Positions 22,194 through 35,421 of a DNA stretch of 64,000 nt are shown here, one piece after another. Position 1 is the first letter of the stretch, and every line of letters begins with the position of its first letter. Made by a program: the position numbers and the translations under genes. The stretch lies in the NCBI GenBank assembly GCA_964036665.1, contig OZ038527.1:26819901-26883900 (forward strand). Reading direction: 5' to 3'. The notes under the pieces are model-generated. The model saw only the letters and a list, made by a program, of their open reading frames with translations. It searched no databases and was not told the DNA's origin. This stretch comes from Gordius sp. MW1. Taxonomy: Eukaryota > Nematomorpha > Gordioida > Gordea > Gordiidae.

Positions 22194-23781
22194 GGGGAGA
22201 CCGGGGCTATTCCTTTACCGGGGCTATACACGTCCTCTCAATTAATTTTGTCATTTATGCTTATTTTGACCTCAAATTTTAATCTTAAATGTACTTTATT
22301 ATCGCACATCTTAAGCGCAAAAAATATTTGTGTTAACCTATGCTACAAAAAAATTATGCAGAAAATAAGATTTTTTGGGGCTAAAACGTCCTTTTTTAAA
22401 TTTTCGAATTTTAATTATTTAAAAATTACTTGTTTTACTAACTTTAAACATATACTAAATAAATAAGTATTGACTCTTTTATTATGTTTATGTGTAAATT
22501 TATACCTTTGACGAGTTTAATCATCTATAAGCACTACTTAAAGTGCAATGACCACGATGGGGCTATCGCGGCCGGAGCTATCGTTTCCTTTTTACTCATT
22601 CATTATTAAATATGGTACGTAATTTCCACCGAAAAACAAACCTAGCATTTCAAGGGCCACAAGCTACAATATGCTAAGTGTTGATGCCTTTTTTAAGAAT
22701 TATTCAGCTCTATTAACCACCAATAAATACTTACCCTGTGATATATATAACATGGATGAAACAGGTAATCACCACTAGTTAATATGTTTATCTTTAAAGT
22801 TAACATCATGTGAAATTTGCCCATTTAACCTACAAATTTATAATGAAGAAAGTGTCACCCTATATTCCTCCAGTGCAAGTGAATCATTTAATCTCAATGT
22901 ATCTCAAACTTCCAATAATCAAGAGAATTACTTATTCCATCCTATTTTGGCTAGAAAGACTTCCATTAGAAAGCAAATATCAACAATACTCATATAATAG
23001 CAAAATAAAAAATGGCAAAGAAAAGGTGGCCAAATGCAAAGAAAAGAATACTAGAAAATTCATGGCTCATTTCTTTATATGCAATAATTGTATATCTTAA
23101 TTCCATTTATGATAATTATCAACTTTATATGACATTTTGGTATCAATAACATTTAAATCATTGATTCTAAAAACAAAATTCTTAGGAAAAGCACTTTTCT
23201 TAAATCATTTTATAAAGCTTTATATTAATAGGTTATAAAATTTTTAGTATTTTTACAATTTAAGCAAATTCACTTAAGTCATTAATCTTAACATAAAAAA
23301 CACATATATCCTATAATAAATTTATTATTTGAAACTTTATAAAGCCTGTATAAACTTATGTTTTTGAAATTTATGCCATGCACTTAGTTTATATCATATT
23401 TTAACATAAAAATCATAGATAAAACACATTTAAATAATAATATTAAGTTTTATAAGTTGCAAAAGACTATATACATTTAATATTTTGGCAATTTTAGCAC
23501 ATGCAAATAAATATTTTATAGTTTTAGGACTTAATATAAGAGAGGACGCGATAGCCCCTTTTGAAGGACGCCTTAACCCCGGTCATTTTTCGAATTTATA
23601 CGAGTTGTCTTTTTTTGAACCCTTATTACGAAAAATCTATCAATTGTGTTGCTATAATTTTTTTCCTATGATAAACATTGTGGACAAGAACATTTTTCTA
23701 AAAAAAGTTTATGAAAATCGATTGACAATTTTTGTACAGGCCTCTTTTAAATTTTATGGTCGAGATAGCCCCGGTCTCCCC
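22194..23781 (+). mobile_element. Decayed pogo-like (Tc1/mariner) DNA transposon
   Basis: This 1588-bp insertion sits exactly at the boundary between units 1 and 2. It has 17-bp perfect inverted ends GGGGAGACCGGGGCTAT and TA on both sides. On the plus strand a frame at about 22690-22765 reads AFFKNYSALLTTNKYLP then DIYNMDETG; the latter is the first-Asp block of the pogo/Tigger DDE transposase. Downstream frames are broken. The equivalent site in unit 3 (about 51585) is empty. Confidence 0.8.
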
Positions 23782-24116
23782 TATATATATGATGTTGTGA
23801 TTTTTATTTAATTTAATTTTTTGTTATAAAATGCAATCTGGTTTCGAGATGATAGCCATTCTTTTAGTTTAGAGATCGGTTTCAATCCCTCTTCACAACT
23901 TTTTAAACAATAATAGCATGAATGCTGGACGCCTAGGGAAAAAACAAAAAGCATATCATTGTTGAGATAAAATCTTTATCAGAAATATTTGTCAGACTCC
24001 GGGATATTTTATCTTGAAGACCTGTGTGTGAGTTAGCAAGAAGTAACGACTTTCTTTAAATTCATTGAAAATAATATTAGATTTGGCAATGTATAAAAAG
24101 TTAGCTTTATGTGTAC

Positions 24117-24713
24117 CTCCTTCAGTGGTAATATATATGGTGGCTTTATCTACCACTACACTATCGCCGTTGGCTATTTTATAAGGTGATTCTTTGATAA
24201 GAATTTCCACACGAGAGGCAATGTCATTTACCGCATCTTCAAAAAATACTTAAACACAATCAGGAAGTAACCTTCGCTATATGTAACATTATTTAGGTAT
24301 CATAAAATATTCTGACAAGTTCCACTTTAAAAAAATTTAACATTTTTGTTCAAATGTGTAGGAGTCTAAATATAAATGATAATGAGTACTTGTCGTAGTC
24401 CATATTCAAACGAACATAGCTATCGTCAAAATTTAGGGAAAATTTGTGGTGCAACTAAAATAAAAAACATACATAGGGAGTACTATTTAAAAAATCCGGA
24501 AGGTTTTAAAATAGAAATTAATGATATGAGTTTAAAGGTAACTTTAAACACATTTAATAAATTTTTAAGGATGTAATTAATTTATAAAGCAAAATAAAAA
24601 AGTTACCAGCCTGCTTATGTGATTTCTTAGAAAAATTGTTTCTGCATGTGATTCATTTTGAGCCCTATTGATATCAAATCTGACGTTCAGCAAATAATTG
24701 AATTTATTTGATG
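24117..24713 (-). pseudogene. Gene B SEA domain, frameshifted
   Basis: Exons 24607-24713, 24390-24454 and 24117-24276 match the SEA exons of genes A and C. The third is 160 nt instead of 161, because one T is missing from the T-run near 24245, before the DAVNDIASRV segment. This shifts the frame ahead of the GDSVVV motif and of the TM exon, so a translated product would lose its membrane anchor. The first two exons are intact. Confidence 0.75.
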
Positions 24714-24818
24714 CTTTTTAAGATAAATATTATAAATATATAATTAGGTCAGAAATATAAATATAAGCGTTTTAGATATAAGTTTTTAGTTCAAAATGCT
24801 AACACTTACGCTTAAGGA

Positions 24819-25497
24819 TAGAGGCCTGTACGGGTCACCCGAGGTTGGGTCGGGTTTGGTAAAAACGCTTTCGCGTCGGGCGGGTTCGGGTTGAAAATTT
24901 TAGAATGCTTTCGGGTCGGGTCGGGTTGGATTTATAGAGTCGGATCAAAGGATATGAATCTTACATTACAAAATGTACGAAACGTATTTGTTAAATTAAC
25001 GCTATTATCTATAATTTTTGTAAAACAATATGAAATTGTATAACTAATTATAATCATTCATTCATACAATTAATTTCCCTTTCTATTTTTTTAATTCGTT
25101 TAATTTGGAGGCTAATTTAAATTTAAAGCTGAATCCCGAAAGGTAAAATATTAACAATTGATTATTTATTATTGTTTATAATCTATAGTCTACCAGTAGC
25201 GAGAGGTCTTTTTCCACTGCTGGGAGAATTATAGAAGAGAGAAGGGCTAATTTACGCCCCGAAATTGTAGACGCCACAATATTTATACAATTATATAAAT
25301 CAATTTAATAAATGTATTAATCAAATTTTGTATGATCATTTCTGTCGAATAAATTTTTTATCTTCAAATTTTTCTACTTGGTCAGGTCCGGGTTGAAAAT
25401 TTAAAAACGCTTCCTGGTCGGGTCGGGTTCGGGTTGAAATTTTAAAAACGCTTTCGGGTCGAGTTCGGGTTGAAAAAAGTGACTTTGCAGGCCTCTC
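24819..25497. mobile_element. hAT MITE with GGGTCGGGTTCGGG subterminal repeats
   Basis: 679 bp, in an intron of gene B only. The target duplication CTTAAGGA is at 24811-24818 and 25498-25505. Ends are TAGAGGCCTG and CAGGCCTCTC. The GC-rich ends with cgggtcgggttcggg repeats surround an AT-rich core. No ORF. The empty site is seen in unit 3 at about 52635. Confidence 0.85.
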
Positions 25498-26338
25498 CTT
25501 AAGGATGAGTAAATTATAATAATTTATAAGCCGCTTGAGAAAGATGCTCTAATATTTATATTAGTTGCTGCACACTTCTAACTTAATTTAGCTTTTTAAG
25601 ATAAGATAAACTAACATAAATAATATTTCATAAGGATGCGTCATATGTAAAATATGGAAGCTATAAATACATTTAGTAACTTGGCAACTTTCGACACTAA
25701 TAAATGTCTTAATTTATATGTCGTTTGCATATATGATCTCAGGTCATCAATTAGTCATTTCTTGGAAAATTAAAAGATTTTCGAAATCTAAAAATAGTCT
25801 AAGTTCTTACCCTAACACAAAATCTCATATGTGACATACCTAGTGTACATGTGTAAGAACCTGCAGACTTTTCTTCATTTAAGGACTTACAGCTTGATCC
25901 CACACAATCCGTATCACGTGCTAAAGCTTGGCATTCTTTTGTGCTCCCACATGCTTCTCCTATCTTTTTCCCTATCATTCATTTTATTAATAAAATATTC
26001 TTATATTATGAACTTAATCAAAACTAGATGAATTGAAGCAAAGGAACTACCATATAGTTATCTACTTTTTTCTTAAAACGATAAATCTAAAATAATTAAA
26101 TTATTAGTAAACGTATCTGCCATTTTATAGCCCTCAAGGCTAGGTGTCTTATTTATAGACCCTAAATGGAGTAATTTGATTCAAATTAATAATTATTAAA
26201 TCTCAACTCATTATTAGCAACTAGAAACAGAGGTCGCTTAAATTTTATTAAGATTGATTACCATAAGGTAATAACAGTTGAAAATAAAAAAACGGTCTAA
26301 TGTGTAGATTTATTGGAAAGGTATTAAACATGTATTAC

Positions 26339-26596
26339 CAAGGGCGTAGCCAGGATTGCCTCAAGGAGGGGTTTCGGAAAAAAAATTTTCTACTGATATT
26401 ATTAAACAAACATTAATAAGCTTATATACAGTAGTTTTCTATATGCGCAACACAGACAAGACTCCTATTCATTTTTTTTCTATATAATTTGAAAAAAATT
26501 CATTTTTTTCCGTATAATTTGAAAAAAAAAAATTTTGTCAAAGAGGGGGGGGGGGTTCAAACCCGACCCCCCCCCTCCCCCTTCCCTACGCGCTTG
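26339..26596. mobile_element. GGGCGTAGCC-type hAT MITE
   Basis: 258 bp, with left end CAAGGGCGTAGCCAGG and right end ccctacgcgcttg. The 8-bp target duplication TGTATTAC is at 26331-26338 and 26597-26604. It has internal G-run and C-run arms and lies in the intron region of gene B after module exon 26910-27026. Confidence 0.85.
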
Positions 26597-28501
26597 TGTA
26601 TTACTAACTTAAAAATGGGTAACATTCAAATTAGTTCTAGCATTCAAATCTTTGGCCTGCAAAATATACCTGGGCCAATCAAAACTTAGCTAGTCACTAT
26701 TTTCCAAAACGAAATCAAATAAAATTATCTTTGTTCCATGTTTTACAGCAAGTATGGATGTCATCACATCTTAGTATTTCAACTTATGATCATTTGAGTT
26801 AAAATATCATTCGCATATATAGCTGAATAGTATCAAAATCGAATATAGAACGTTTTTGATCAACTGAATTTATAAAATAAACATAAATATTTGAGTAATT
26901 TATACTAACCCAGCTTGCACTTCTTTTCTTCTTCGTACATACCCGCCTCACAGGTGCACTTGGCGTAGAGGCAAGTGTAGCCGAAGCCCAAATGACTACA
27001 TCTCACTTTGGTGTCGCAATAGCCTCCTGCCTGCAGCGCTACAATTAATAAAACTACATTTGACATTTTCGGGTTCAGTATTAAAAAAATGATTTTTAAG
27101 TTATGCTCATTGTTGAAAGACTTTTTAAAAAATTTAATTACATTAGAGTATTGGCAATCGTAGCATATAATATTTTCAACTGCATTTTATTAATTAACGT
27201 AGCGACAATTTAAAGGATGTTGACTAACTTTAAAAAGTTGTGGATTGTACCAAGTGTAGAGTGACCAAAGGTTATAGATGAAAATCACTAATTTGTTAAT
27301 AGTTTCATATAAATGTTGTTTGGTCATGTCTATCCCTTCTCTAATATAATGTTCATTAGTTGGTAACTTACTTTGATATTACTCATGTATATTACCATAT
27401 TATTTAAAATAACATTGTTTTAATAATTATTAGACTATTACTTATATTTTTAAAATAAATTGCACATTATACATACGTATAAAGCAGACTTCACGTTTTG
27501 GACCAAAGGTACTGTTAGTGCACACGCATTTGGAGTTTTTAATCGATTCGCATTCAGGTACCATTATCTCTAAAAAAATGAATCTTAGTCATTTAATTGC
27601 AAATTATTTGAGCACTTTTTAAATATAACTACATCCATTACCCCATTAAAAACATAAAACCGGCAAGAGTGATCTTACACGCAGCATTCACGATTTTTTT
27701 ATAAGCTTACCACTTAATATTCTGTTTAAGTTGTGATAGATTTGTTAAAATTGCAATTCAAGTTTAATAAACCTTTGACCAATTCATGAACATATTATCG
27801 TTAAAGTAGCGAAATGGGACCCAACTACTAGTTATTTTTGGTGTATTATAATCGAGATAGGCTTATTGTAACCTCAGATTTCAGCTAGAAAAATACATAT
27901 GGAAAATGAATAAATGTGATTGAATCTTTAGTTATAGCATCATGGGTCTTAATTACTTTACGAAATAAATGTTAGATACCAGATAGAAATAAGTTGTCTT
28001 CGAATATATATTTAAAAATTTAACCTGATTCTTCATTGTACCCATATCTTATAGCTCAATTGTATAAATCAGGTGAAGGCTTACTTTTAAGACAGCGGTT
28101 GTTGTAGTAGGAACTATGCGAATTGCACACGCAAAGCTTTTTATCAGCTAATTCGCGACATTCACTCATCTCGACCATTGCTGAACATTCCTTATCAGCA
28201 GTCCATTCATCGCCTAATTTCGTGTCTTAAATGTTACATAGTCACTGTGATTAAAATCAAACAAATTTTGCTTCCGAGGAGGAAGCGTAAACAATGAATG
28301 GGTTTTATACAAAAAATTTTGTTTAAAAAACACCTATTTTATCTCAATATCAATTCGGAGTTTAAGTTGGCCACATTGATGTGCTATGTCATCCGGCGAC
28401 TAAAATAGTGCCAAAAGCAAATTAAGTCTATATTAATTTTTTAAAGATTACACCTAATTCGTTACCTAGTACCTACAGAGGGAGCCTATATTACTTCTAG
28501 C

Positions 28502-28919
28502 TAGGGATGCACCGATACCACTATTTTATGCCGATACCGATACCAGCCGATACTTAAGATTTTTTGCCGATACCGATACCATGCCGATACTTATAATAAA
28601 AAAAATTTTTATACTAAAAAATATATGCAAATTAAATATTATAAATTAAGTCACATCCAAATTTTGGTAGATCAGAATTTTGACGATAAAACAATTGTAA
28701 AGAAATATTTATAGCCAATCAAATGAACCAATTTTCAAAAAATTTAAAAAGTCCTCTATTTTTTAATGGTAGGAGATACTATAAATATTATTTTTTGAGT
28801 TTCATATTGAAAAAGGTATCGGCTTGGTAATTGCCGATACTAGCAAAGTATCGGGCCGATTCTTTTGGCAAGGTATCGGCGCCGATACCATGCCGATACT
28901 TGGTATCGGTGCATCTCTA
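28502..28919. mobile_element. hAT MITE, TAGGGATGCACCGATACC family
   Basis: 418 bp with ends TAGGGATGCACCGATACC and GGTATCGGTGCATCTCTA. The perfect 8-bp target duplication CTTCTAGC is at 28494-28501 and 28920-28927. It has multiple ccgatacc/ggtatcgg subterminal repeats. The empty site is in unit 3 (about 55650). Confidence 0.92.
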
Positions 28920-30685
28920 CTTCTAGCTAAACCAAAGGTGACATCCATATTTGCACACCTTCCGTAATGGATTAAGAGAGAATTTGGGAAAACAACTTAT
29001 TATAGCTTTAACGTTAACATATTTCATTTCATCAAAACGTAATTTAACTAAATTGTAGCAAAGAATGTCTTATAATAGGTTTGAAACATTCGTAATCGAC
29101 GTTTTTTCCGGGTTCTTTAGTGTATTCGGGATCGCATTTACACATACCATAATGATCGATACCGCGTTCTATTAGGCACACTAACCCAAGCATACAATTA
29201 CCTGCTTGGCATGGCTGTTCTCCCAATTTACCTAAAATCATACTGGATTAAAAACTATTTATAAAATATGAGATTGTTGGAAAGCATTTTTATCAGGTGT
29301 CTCCGTATGAACTCAATGACTAATAAAGGCTTATTTCCATGTATAAAAAATTGTTCGAATAATAGATCATTCATCATTATGATACCGATATTCTTATGCT
29401 TCATAATGACAAATAGTTAATACCGTGCTTTAAAGTTGGGATTGTTATTAATAAATCTCTTCAATCTATTTTAAAATTGAATGCTTAGTTTGTAAATTGA
29501 GCTAATACCAGGAACACAAGCACGATGATTTTTTTTAGCGCAAAGCGTTAGTCCCGGAGCATAATCTGTGATGCATTTGCAAATTTCATCGATACAACGC
29601 ATGTTGCCTCGCATGGCACATGGCCGGGTAGAGCTACAACGCTCTCCGTAGTATACATCTAAGATAAGTTATGAAAATATTATTTACGAATTTTAAACCA
29701 AAACCGTATAAAGAGCTCAAATATTCATCAAATTTTCCGATCATTTTGGGTAAAACATAACTTTGAGATTTTATATAATAGTTTTGTCACATTGTCTCAG
29801 CATAAAATATCCTCTGTTTATAAAATAATAAATCAGATGTTTTGAATATAATAACTTTTTAATTCACACTTATCTTTTAAAATCTAATAACGTTCCATCT
29901 AAGTAACAAAAAAATTATGCATTAGTGTAAAACATCAACCACCTTTTATAAAGCATATGTAATTGCTATCGGTATAACAATCAGCTTTTAAGACGGTTAT
30001 GGATTTGCCTCTAAAGCGTAGATATAGGCATTCACCTACACCCATAACTTCTAATCGACTATCTTTGCTGAATGGAATTAAACTCATATTAGTATTGATA
30101 TAAAGTATTTAAACCATTTTTTGGATAAAGTTATGCACTAATTTATAGCATTTTAACTGGATATTATAAACTAAATACGTATCAAGACTTTTTATACTAG
30201 CTGGCGATACTATGAATTAATTTACCTTTTAAAAAGTCTGAATCAAAAATTTTAATTTAAACGCCAAGAAACATCCTATTGCGTTTGAATTTGATGCTTT
30301 TTATATGCAATTTTAACTAAATACTAAACCAAATCATAGACCAAATGATCACCAATGGAACCTAAGACCATTAATACTCACCTAGGACTAGGATCAAACC
30401 TAGCTTGTCGACCATCCTCGTGATAATATATATTGTTTTTGCTACGAATCCCAAACCTCCATGAATCTTGTTTATCAGCCTCAAATTTTCGACTAAGAAT
30501 TACCTTTAAATTAGTTAATGCTATATTATATACTCGTTATAAGACATTTATAGAATTTAATAGATTCTGTTCTGTATGCACTCATTAAGATTAATAATGC
30601 ATAATTGACGAGTTGACAAATGGCGCGCAAAAATTTTTGTTAAGAAAATGTCATTAATTCACGGCAGGCGGCCTTTAGGTAGATT

Positions 30686-31062
30686 GAATCCGCCCATCTG
30701 GCTAAATGGGCAGCTAGCGAAAAGTCATAATAGTTGCAAAAAAGTGTGCTTATTTATAAATATATATATAATATATTAATAATTTATATATACAATACAT
30801 ATTATACTTTTTGTTAGAATTGTAATATATAGTAATATTAAACAACCTATACAAAATTTAACCTAAGTGTAAGTATGTAAGTTCCAATGATATATAACTT
30901 GTAAAAGATAATTGTAAAACATAATTATTTATATTCCTGACAGAATAATCAAAAATTAGTGTTAATATTATATGTTGCTTAACTTTAGATTATTTGTTGC
31001 CTAATATTAGCGAATTATTATCAAATTCGCCACATGCCCATTTCGCCAGATGGCCAGGAGCG
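30686..31062. mobile_element. MITE with CCATCTGGC...GCCAGATGG ends
   Basis: 377 bp in gene B, between CTLD-2 exons. The 8-bp duplication GGTAGATT is at 30678-30685 and 31063-31070. Inverted ends are imperfect and long (about 40 bp, including aaatgggca). A relative lies at about 59404-59776 at a different position. Confidence 0.8.
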
Positions 31063-32104
31063 GGTAGATTTAGAAGAACTAGGGCCCTTGAGCCTTATTA
31101 TAAGTATGAGATTTTTATTTCTTCTAATAAGTGACACGCCTTATAATTTTCAATATAAGCTGTCCCTTCATTGGACCATCTAATCCAAATATAAAGTAAG
31201 GAAACTTTATGCTATGTTTGATCTATTTAACAAAAATTAACAAACTTTCGGGATCCACTAATATAAAGCAAATATCGAAAAAGTTAAATGAATGAATTTA
31301 TAAAACATCATAAAACCCGTCCTTATTTATACATTGTAATACAAAATAAAAAGACTTTTGAATATTTTTCCTATTCAGAGTCCTGCCTTACTTATACATA
31401 GGCCTGGCCCAGGCCCTCTTGATTACCAGCCCGTCCATGTTCAGTCAATAATTATTTTAACGAAGCAATCCGAAATTAGACCATTGGCGGGCCGGGCCTG
31501 GTGGTCTCTAGTTTAAACCAGTGGTTGAAATTTTACTTGACGAGTTTTACATTAGGTAAATTATACATTTAATTTAGCTTTTAATTCAATTTTAACCATG
31601 TCTATGACAACAATATATGGTTCAATAAATTTTACTTAACCCATGATCAATCAATTTACCATCCCATGAGGATTATAAATTACGAGTTGAATTTAATCAT
31701 TACTTTCTCAATTGTAGGATTATCACACTCAGATTCTTCAAAAAACAGAAATTAAAGAAAATATAAATGAAGCATGCATAAATGAAGAGTTACTTTGGGT
31801 ACGGCTATTTGTAATTTATTATTATATATTTTTTTGGAGTATTAACGCTAGCAATTTATAAAAACAAAGAATTTAAAGTAAGTTTAAAAAAGCTTATTAG
31901 ACGCTCAGAAAAACTGAATTATTAATAATAATTCCTAATAATTTCGCTTGTATTAGTATTAATCCTATATTAGAAATAGGGTTTCCTTTTTATGTTAAGA
32001 TGTGCGCTGCGATCAAAATAGTTTTAGTCTAAATAGTCTTAAAAATTAAAAGATTTTCTAATAAATCAAATTTTAAATTAATTATGGTAAATATTTATTT
32101 CTAT

Positions 32105-32307
32105 AGGAGCGTGGTGGGGTAGTGGGTATAGGTTTGGTCTTTGAAGCAAGAGCTCGCAGGTTCAATCTTGCCTCTGGCACTTATTTTAAAAGTTTTAACA
32201 TATCTCACATCGTCAACACGGCTGTCAGGTTTGGATAGCCGAGCATCACCCCTCATCCAAATATCTAAAGAAGCGGACTACCTAAGTGTGACAAACAGCT
32301 ATTGAAA
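32105..32307 (+). mobile_element. tRNA-derived SINE
   Basis: 203 bp. The head resembles a tRNA gene, with an A-box-like gtggggtagtggg and a B-box-like ggttcaatctt 40 bp later, followed by a tRNA-unrelated body. A perfect 12-bp target duplication ATTTATTTCTAT lies at 32093-32104 and 32308-32319. The matching site in unit 1 (about 10690-10720) is empty. It is an insertion into gene B only. Confidence 0.82.
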
Positions 32308-33884
32308 ATTTATTTCTATCAGCGCAACATTAACAAGATTCCTATTAATTTCATAAAGATTTTCGATATAATTTAAAATCATTTATTTGCTCCCCCTAGC
32401 GCCAACGCCACTGAACATTAAGTTATTCCATACATTCAGTATCTGTTTTTTTTAATTTGGTGTCAATCGGGAGGGGGGGGGGCGAGTTAATGCAGAAAAC
32501 CCTATCAATGCCTACGCCACTGGGCACGGAGCAAATTATGATATAGTTCATTAAACTTTTTTTAAGAAATGTAAGATTAATTTAATAGTAACTATATCGT
32601 CGATTGTCTTGGGGCTCCATAGGGATAATCCTCTCGTGTTACATCCCTTTGAAGCCACATCACCATCTAACCTAGCTTCCGTCGTAGCAATGATACAGAC
32701 GTCTCTATTAGGACTAACTCTGAATCCATTTTCGGGGCATGGCAAGCCACAATAAGGTAGGAAACAGAAAATGAGGGCATGAAATGGACGAAACTGTGAG
32801 ATGGATTAATGTGTGGGTTAAATTAATTACTGCATTCGCTAGCATCCAGCATCGGAGTCCAACAAACTCTGGCATAGTATGCATTGCACTTTTCCGAAGT
32901 ATAACCCACCTTATTGAAGGTCAAACAACGTGTGTTTTGGTTATCCTTGGGCTCCCAGCGTGACTCCCAAGTTCTAAATTCATTAAATTACTTTAAAATA
33001 GTTATCAAATTATGTTATATTAAATGATTTTTTAGTAATACACCTTTCAGGATGTTCATAAACACACAGTGGCATATGCAAGGGGGAGGGGGCACGGTTG
33101 ATTTTGAACAAAAAATTTGAAGCAAGTTTGCCGAATTATACGGAAAAACTCATGATATTTATAAAATTCTTGTTAAATTAATTTGAGATTTGATATTATA
33201 GATCTACCAATTTTAAGAATTTGTATACAAAAATTTTCCCGAGTGGGTGTTTAAAAATGAAAAAATATTTGATTCTTAATGACTTCTTTAAAAAACTAGT
33301 TTAACTTGAGGAGACGCTAACACAAGCCTACTTTAAGTTTTTTGAGGTGATTTATAACCTAATTTTTGCAAGCGTTAAACATGCTTATTTATAGATAATT
33401 TAGATTCCCTGATTTTAGAAATTGCGAGTGCCATTACCACTAGAAAAGATAATAATAATATTATAGAATATTTTTGGGGAAGGTCCAGGCTGTGCCGCGC
33501 TTTGCCAAAATTTGCGGGCTATGCTCAGACTATATCTAATGTTAACGGGCCGGGACCGAGTTTTTTATTGTACAAGTGAGTCAATTAAGCCTAAAAGGCC
33601 CGTGCATTTAGTTAGTAAAACAATGGCCCTGGTTTAGCAAATACAGAAAAATTGAAAAGCTATTTGCGCATTAGACATAAAATCCAACGTTGATATTAAA
33701 TGTATGTGATTAAATTTTGTTTAATCAAACTATTTTTGACATTAAATTAAAATATTCCCCGTCCTGCCCTCCATTTGGGCATCCTGCTTACGCCACTTTA
33801 AGCTGCATTTGCTCAACTGGACTATCGCTCAAAGGATCTACAACATATGTAGAATAAATTTGAAAAGAATGCTTATAATTACAT

Positions 33885-34613
33885 TAGAGCCCTGCAAAAT
33901 AAATTTTTTTCTGCCCGATCCCGGCCCAAGCCCGACGTCTAAGTTTTTTTCCCGAGCCCGGCCCGAGCCCAAACGACCTTTTTATTTTTGCCCCGACCCG
34001 AGCCCAAGCCCGACCCGATTTTTCAAATAGAAAATTTTCAAAAATATTTTTTAAAATTTTAGAAAATTATTTTACCATATAAATACATAATGCATTAAAT
34101 TGTTATGAATCGTAATTTACAACTAGGATAAGTTTAAAACAAAATTTCACTCGGTACAATTTATTCAGCCAATAATTTAAAACTGGAAATCTAACTTTAT
34201 AAAATATTTTATATCTAACAGTTCCAAATAAAAAAACTTTTTAAAAAATTTCCTTATTTTATTTCTAAAGTAATAGCTACTATGAATTGATTTAAATAGT
34301 ATAATAAGATTTGCAATTTAGGTCAATATATTATAGGCAGGGGGAAAAGCTGAAGCTTGGAAGCTATATTGTGTATGGTGTACGAAGATAATTATTTAAT
34401 ATCGTGTTTGTTTAAATCATATTTTATAAAATATTAGTTTGCTTTAGTCATATCGGGCCGGGTTCGGGCCTTAAGTCGGGTCGCCTCATCAAGCCTGACC
34501 CTAGCTCGAGGCACGGTTGTTTATTAAATTGTGCCCGAGCCTGGCCCGAACCCCAATCGAGTCGGACCGGGTCCGGGCCGGGTCGGGCTTCGGGCGGCCC
34601 GTGCAGGGCTCTA
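33885..34613. mobile_element. hAT MITE, TAGAGCCCTGCA family
   Basis: About 729 bp with ends TAGAGCCCTGCA and GTGCAGGGCTCTA. GC-rich arms carry repeated cccgagcccggcccgagccc motifs around an AT-rich core. Flanks are cttataatt and cttataact, a blurred target duplication. Absent from unit 1 (about 12285). Confidence 0.8.
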
Positions 34614-35252
34614 CTTATAACTAACTAGTTATATATTTATTCATGTTGTAAACGCTTTATAAGGTTGAAAAATTTTATATTTATATAATATACAACGCTG
34701 AAATATTTTATGGCTGCATTTATATTTTTTTCATATTAGCATATAATATGTGAGGCTTGAAATTTTTTTCCATATATTTGTTTTATATAATAACATTTAA
34801 AATTTAATTTTTAATTATTGAGTTGTGCAGTATATGAATTGTTTAAACACATTAGCAAAGCGCTCAAAATGATGTGCACACTTTATAATTACCTATTATT
34901 TTAAATCGTCATGATTTTAATCTAAAATTAACCATAAGAACGCCATGGACTTAGGCTACTCACAGTCTAAATCTATCATTTATGTTTAAAATATAGTAAT
35001 TCTTAAGCGTTTATATGTTATGTTTAATGGATTTAGTTTTATACCTGATATCAGCTGTGTAATTCCTTAAATCGTAATCAGGAACGTAAACAGCTAGGGT
35101 TATGTTCGTGTAATATGTTTTAAAAGTTCCCTTTTGAGCTAGATCCGTGATGCCAATCCATGCCCTGTTTTTACCAAGTTTTTCTTCAATCCAAAAATAT
35201 TCATATTAAATCCAATATATTTGGCAACAAAGATATTTGCTATTTGTATTTC

Positions 35253-35421
35253 CATGGGCGTAGACAGCATTGGAATTAGAGGGGGGAACAATGGTTTAGG
35301 GAGGAGCAAAATGATCATTTATAAAATTTTAGCCATAATTTTAATAAATTTCACGAAATTTTTGGATTCAAGGGGGGGGGGCAGCCGCTCTCCCTGCCCC
35401 CCCCCCCTTGCTACGCCCATG
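35253..35421. mobile_element. GGGCGTAGCC-type hAT MITE beside CTLD-1 of gene B
   Basis: The ends catgggcgtag and ctacgcccatg face each other across G-rich and C-rich arms. Its position matches the degraded copy at 13133-13265 in unit 1. Confidence 0.8.

Larger units (their letters stand above)
25840..29658 (-). pseudogene. Gene B six Cys-rich module exons
   Basis: The exons are 29509-29658, 29079-29231, 28085-28225, 27477-27569, 26910-27026 and 25840-25971. Lengths are the same as in genes A and C (150, 153, 141, 93, 117 and 132 nt) and all are phase 1-1. Each is open. The second exon has lost its GT donor (GTATTA in A and C, CTATTA here), so it would be skipped or read into the intron. The last module has Ser where gene C has its fifth cysteine (SSCKS). 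A 418-bp MITE sits in the third intron. Confidence 0.72.
29943..32756 (-). pseudogene. Gene B CTLD-2 relic
   Basis: Exons 32557-32756, 30382-30492 and 29943-30067 encode CPENGFRVSP...GCNTRGLSLWSP, then WRFGIRSKNN, then GECLYLRF...NYICF. The first exon has lost its AG acceptor (CCTAG in gene C, CCTAC here), and its downstream donor falls in phase 0 where phase 2 is needed. The middle exon has gained a 6-bp duplication just before its donor, adding a Ser-Pro. A SINE and a MITE have inserted in the introns nearby. Confidence 0.72.

Noticed and set aside
33809-34030. 73-codon Pro-rich frame
   Set aside because: It reads through cccgagcccggcc repeats at the end of the MITE at 33885.
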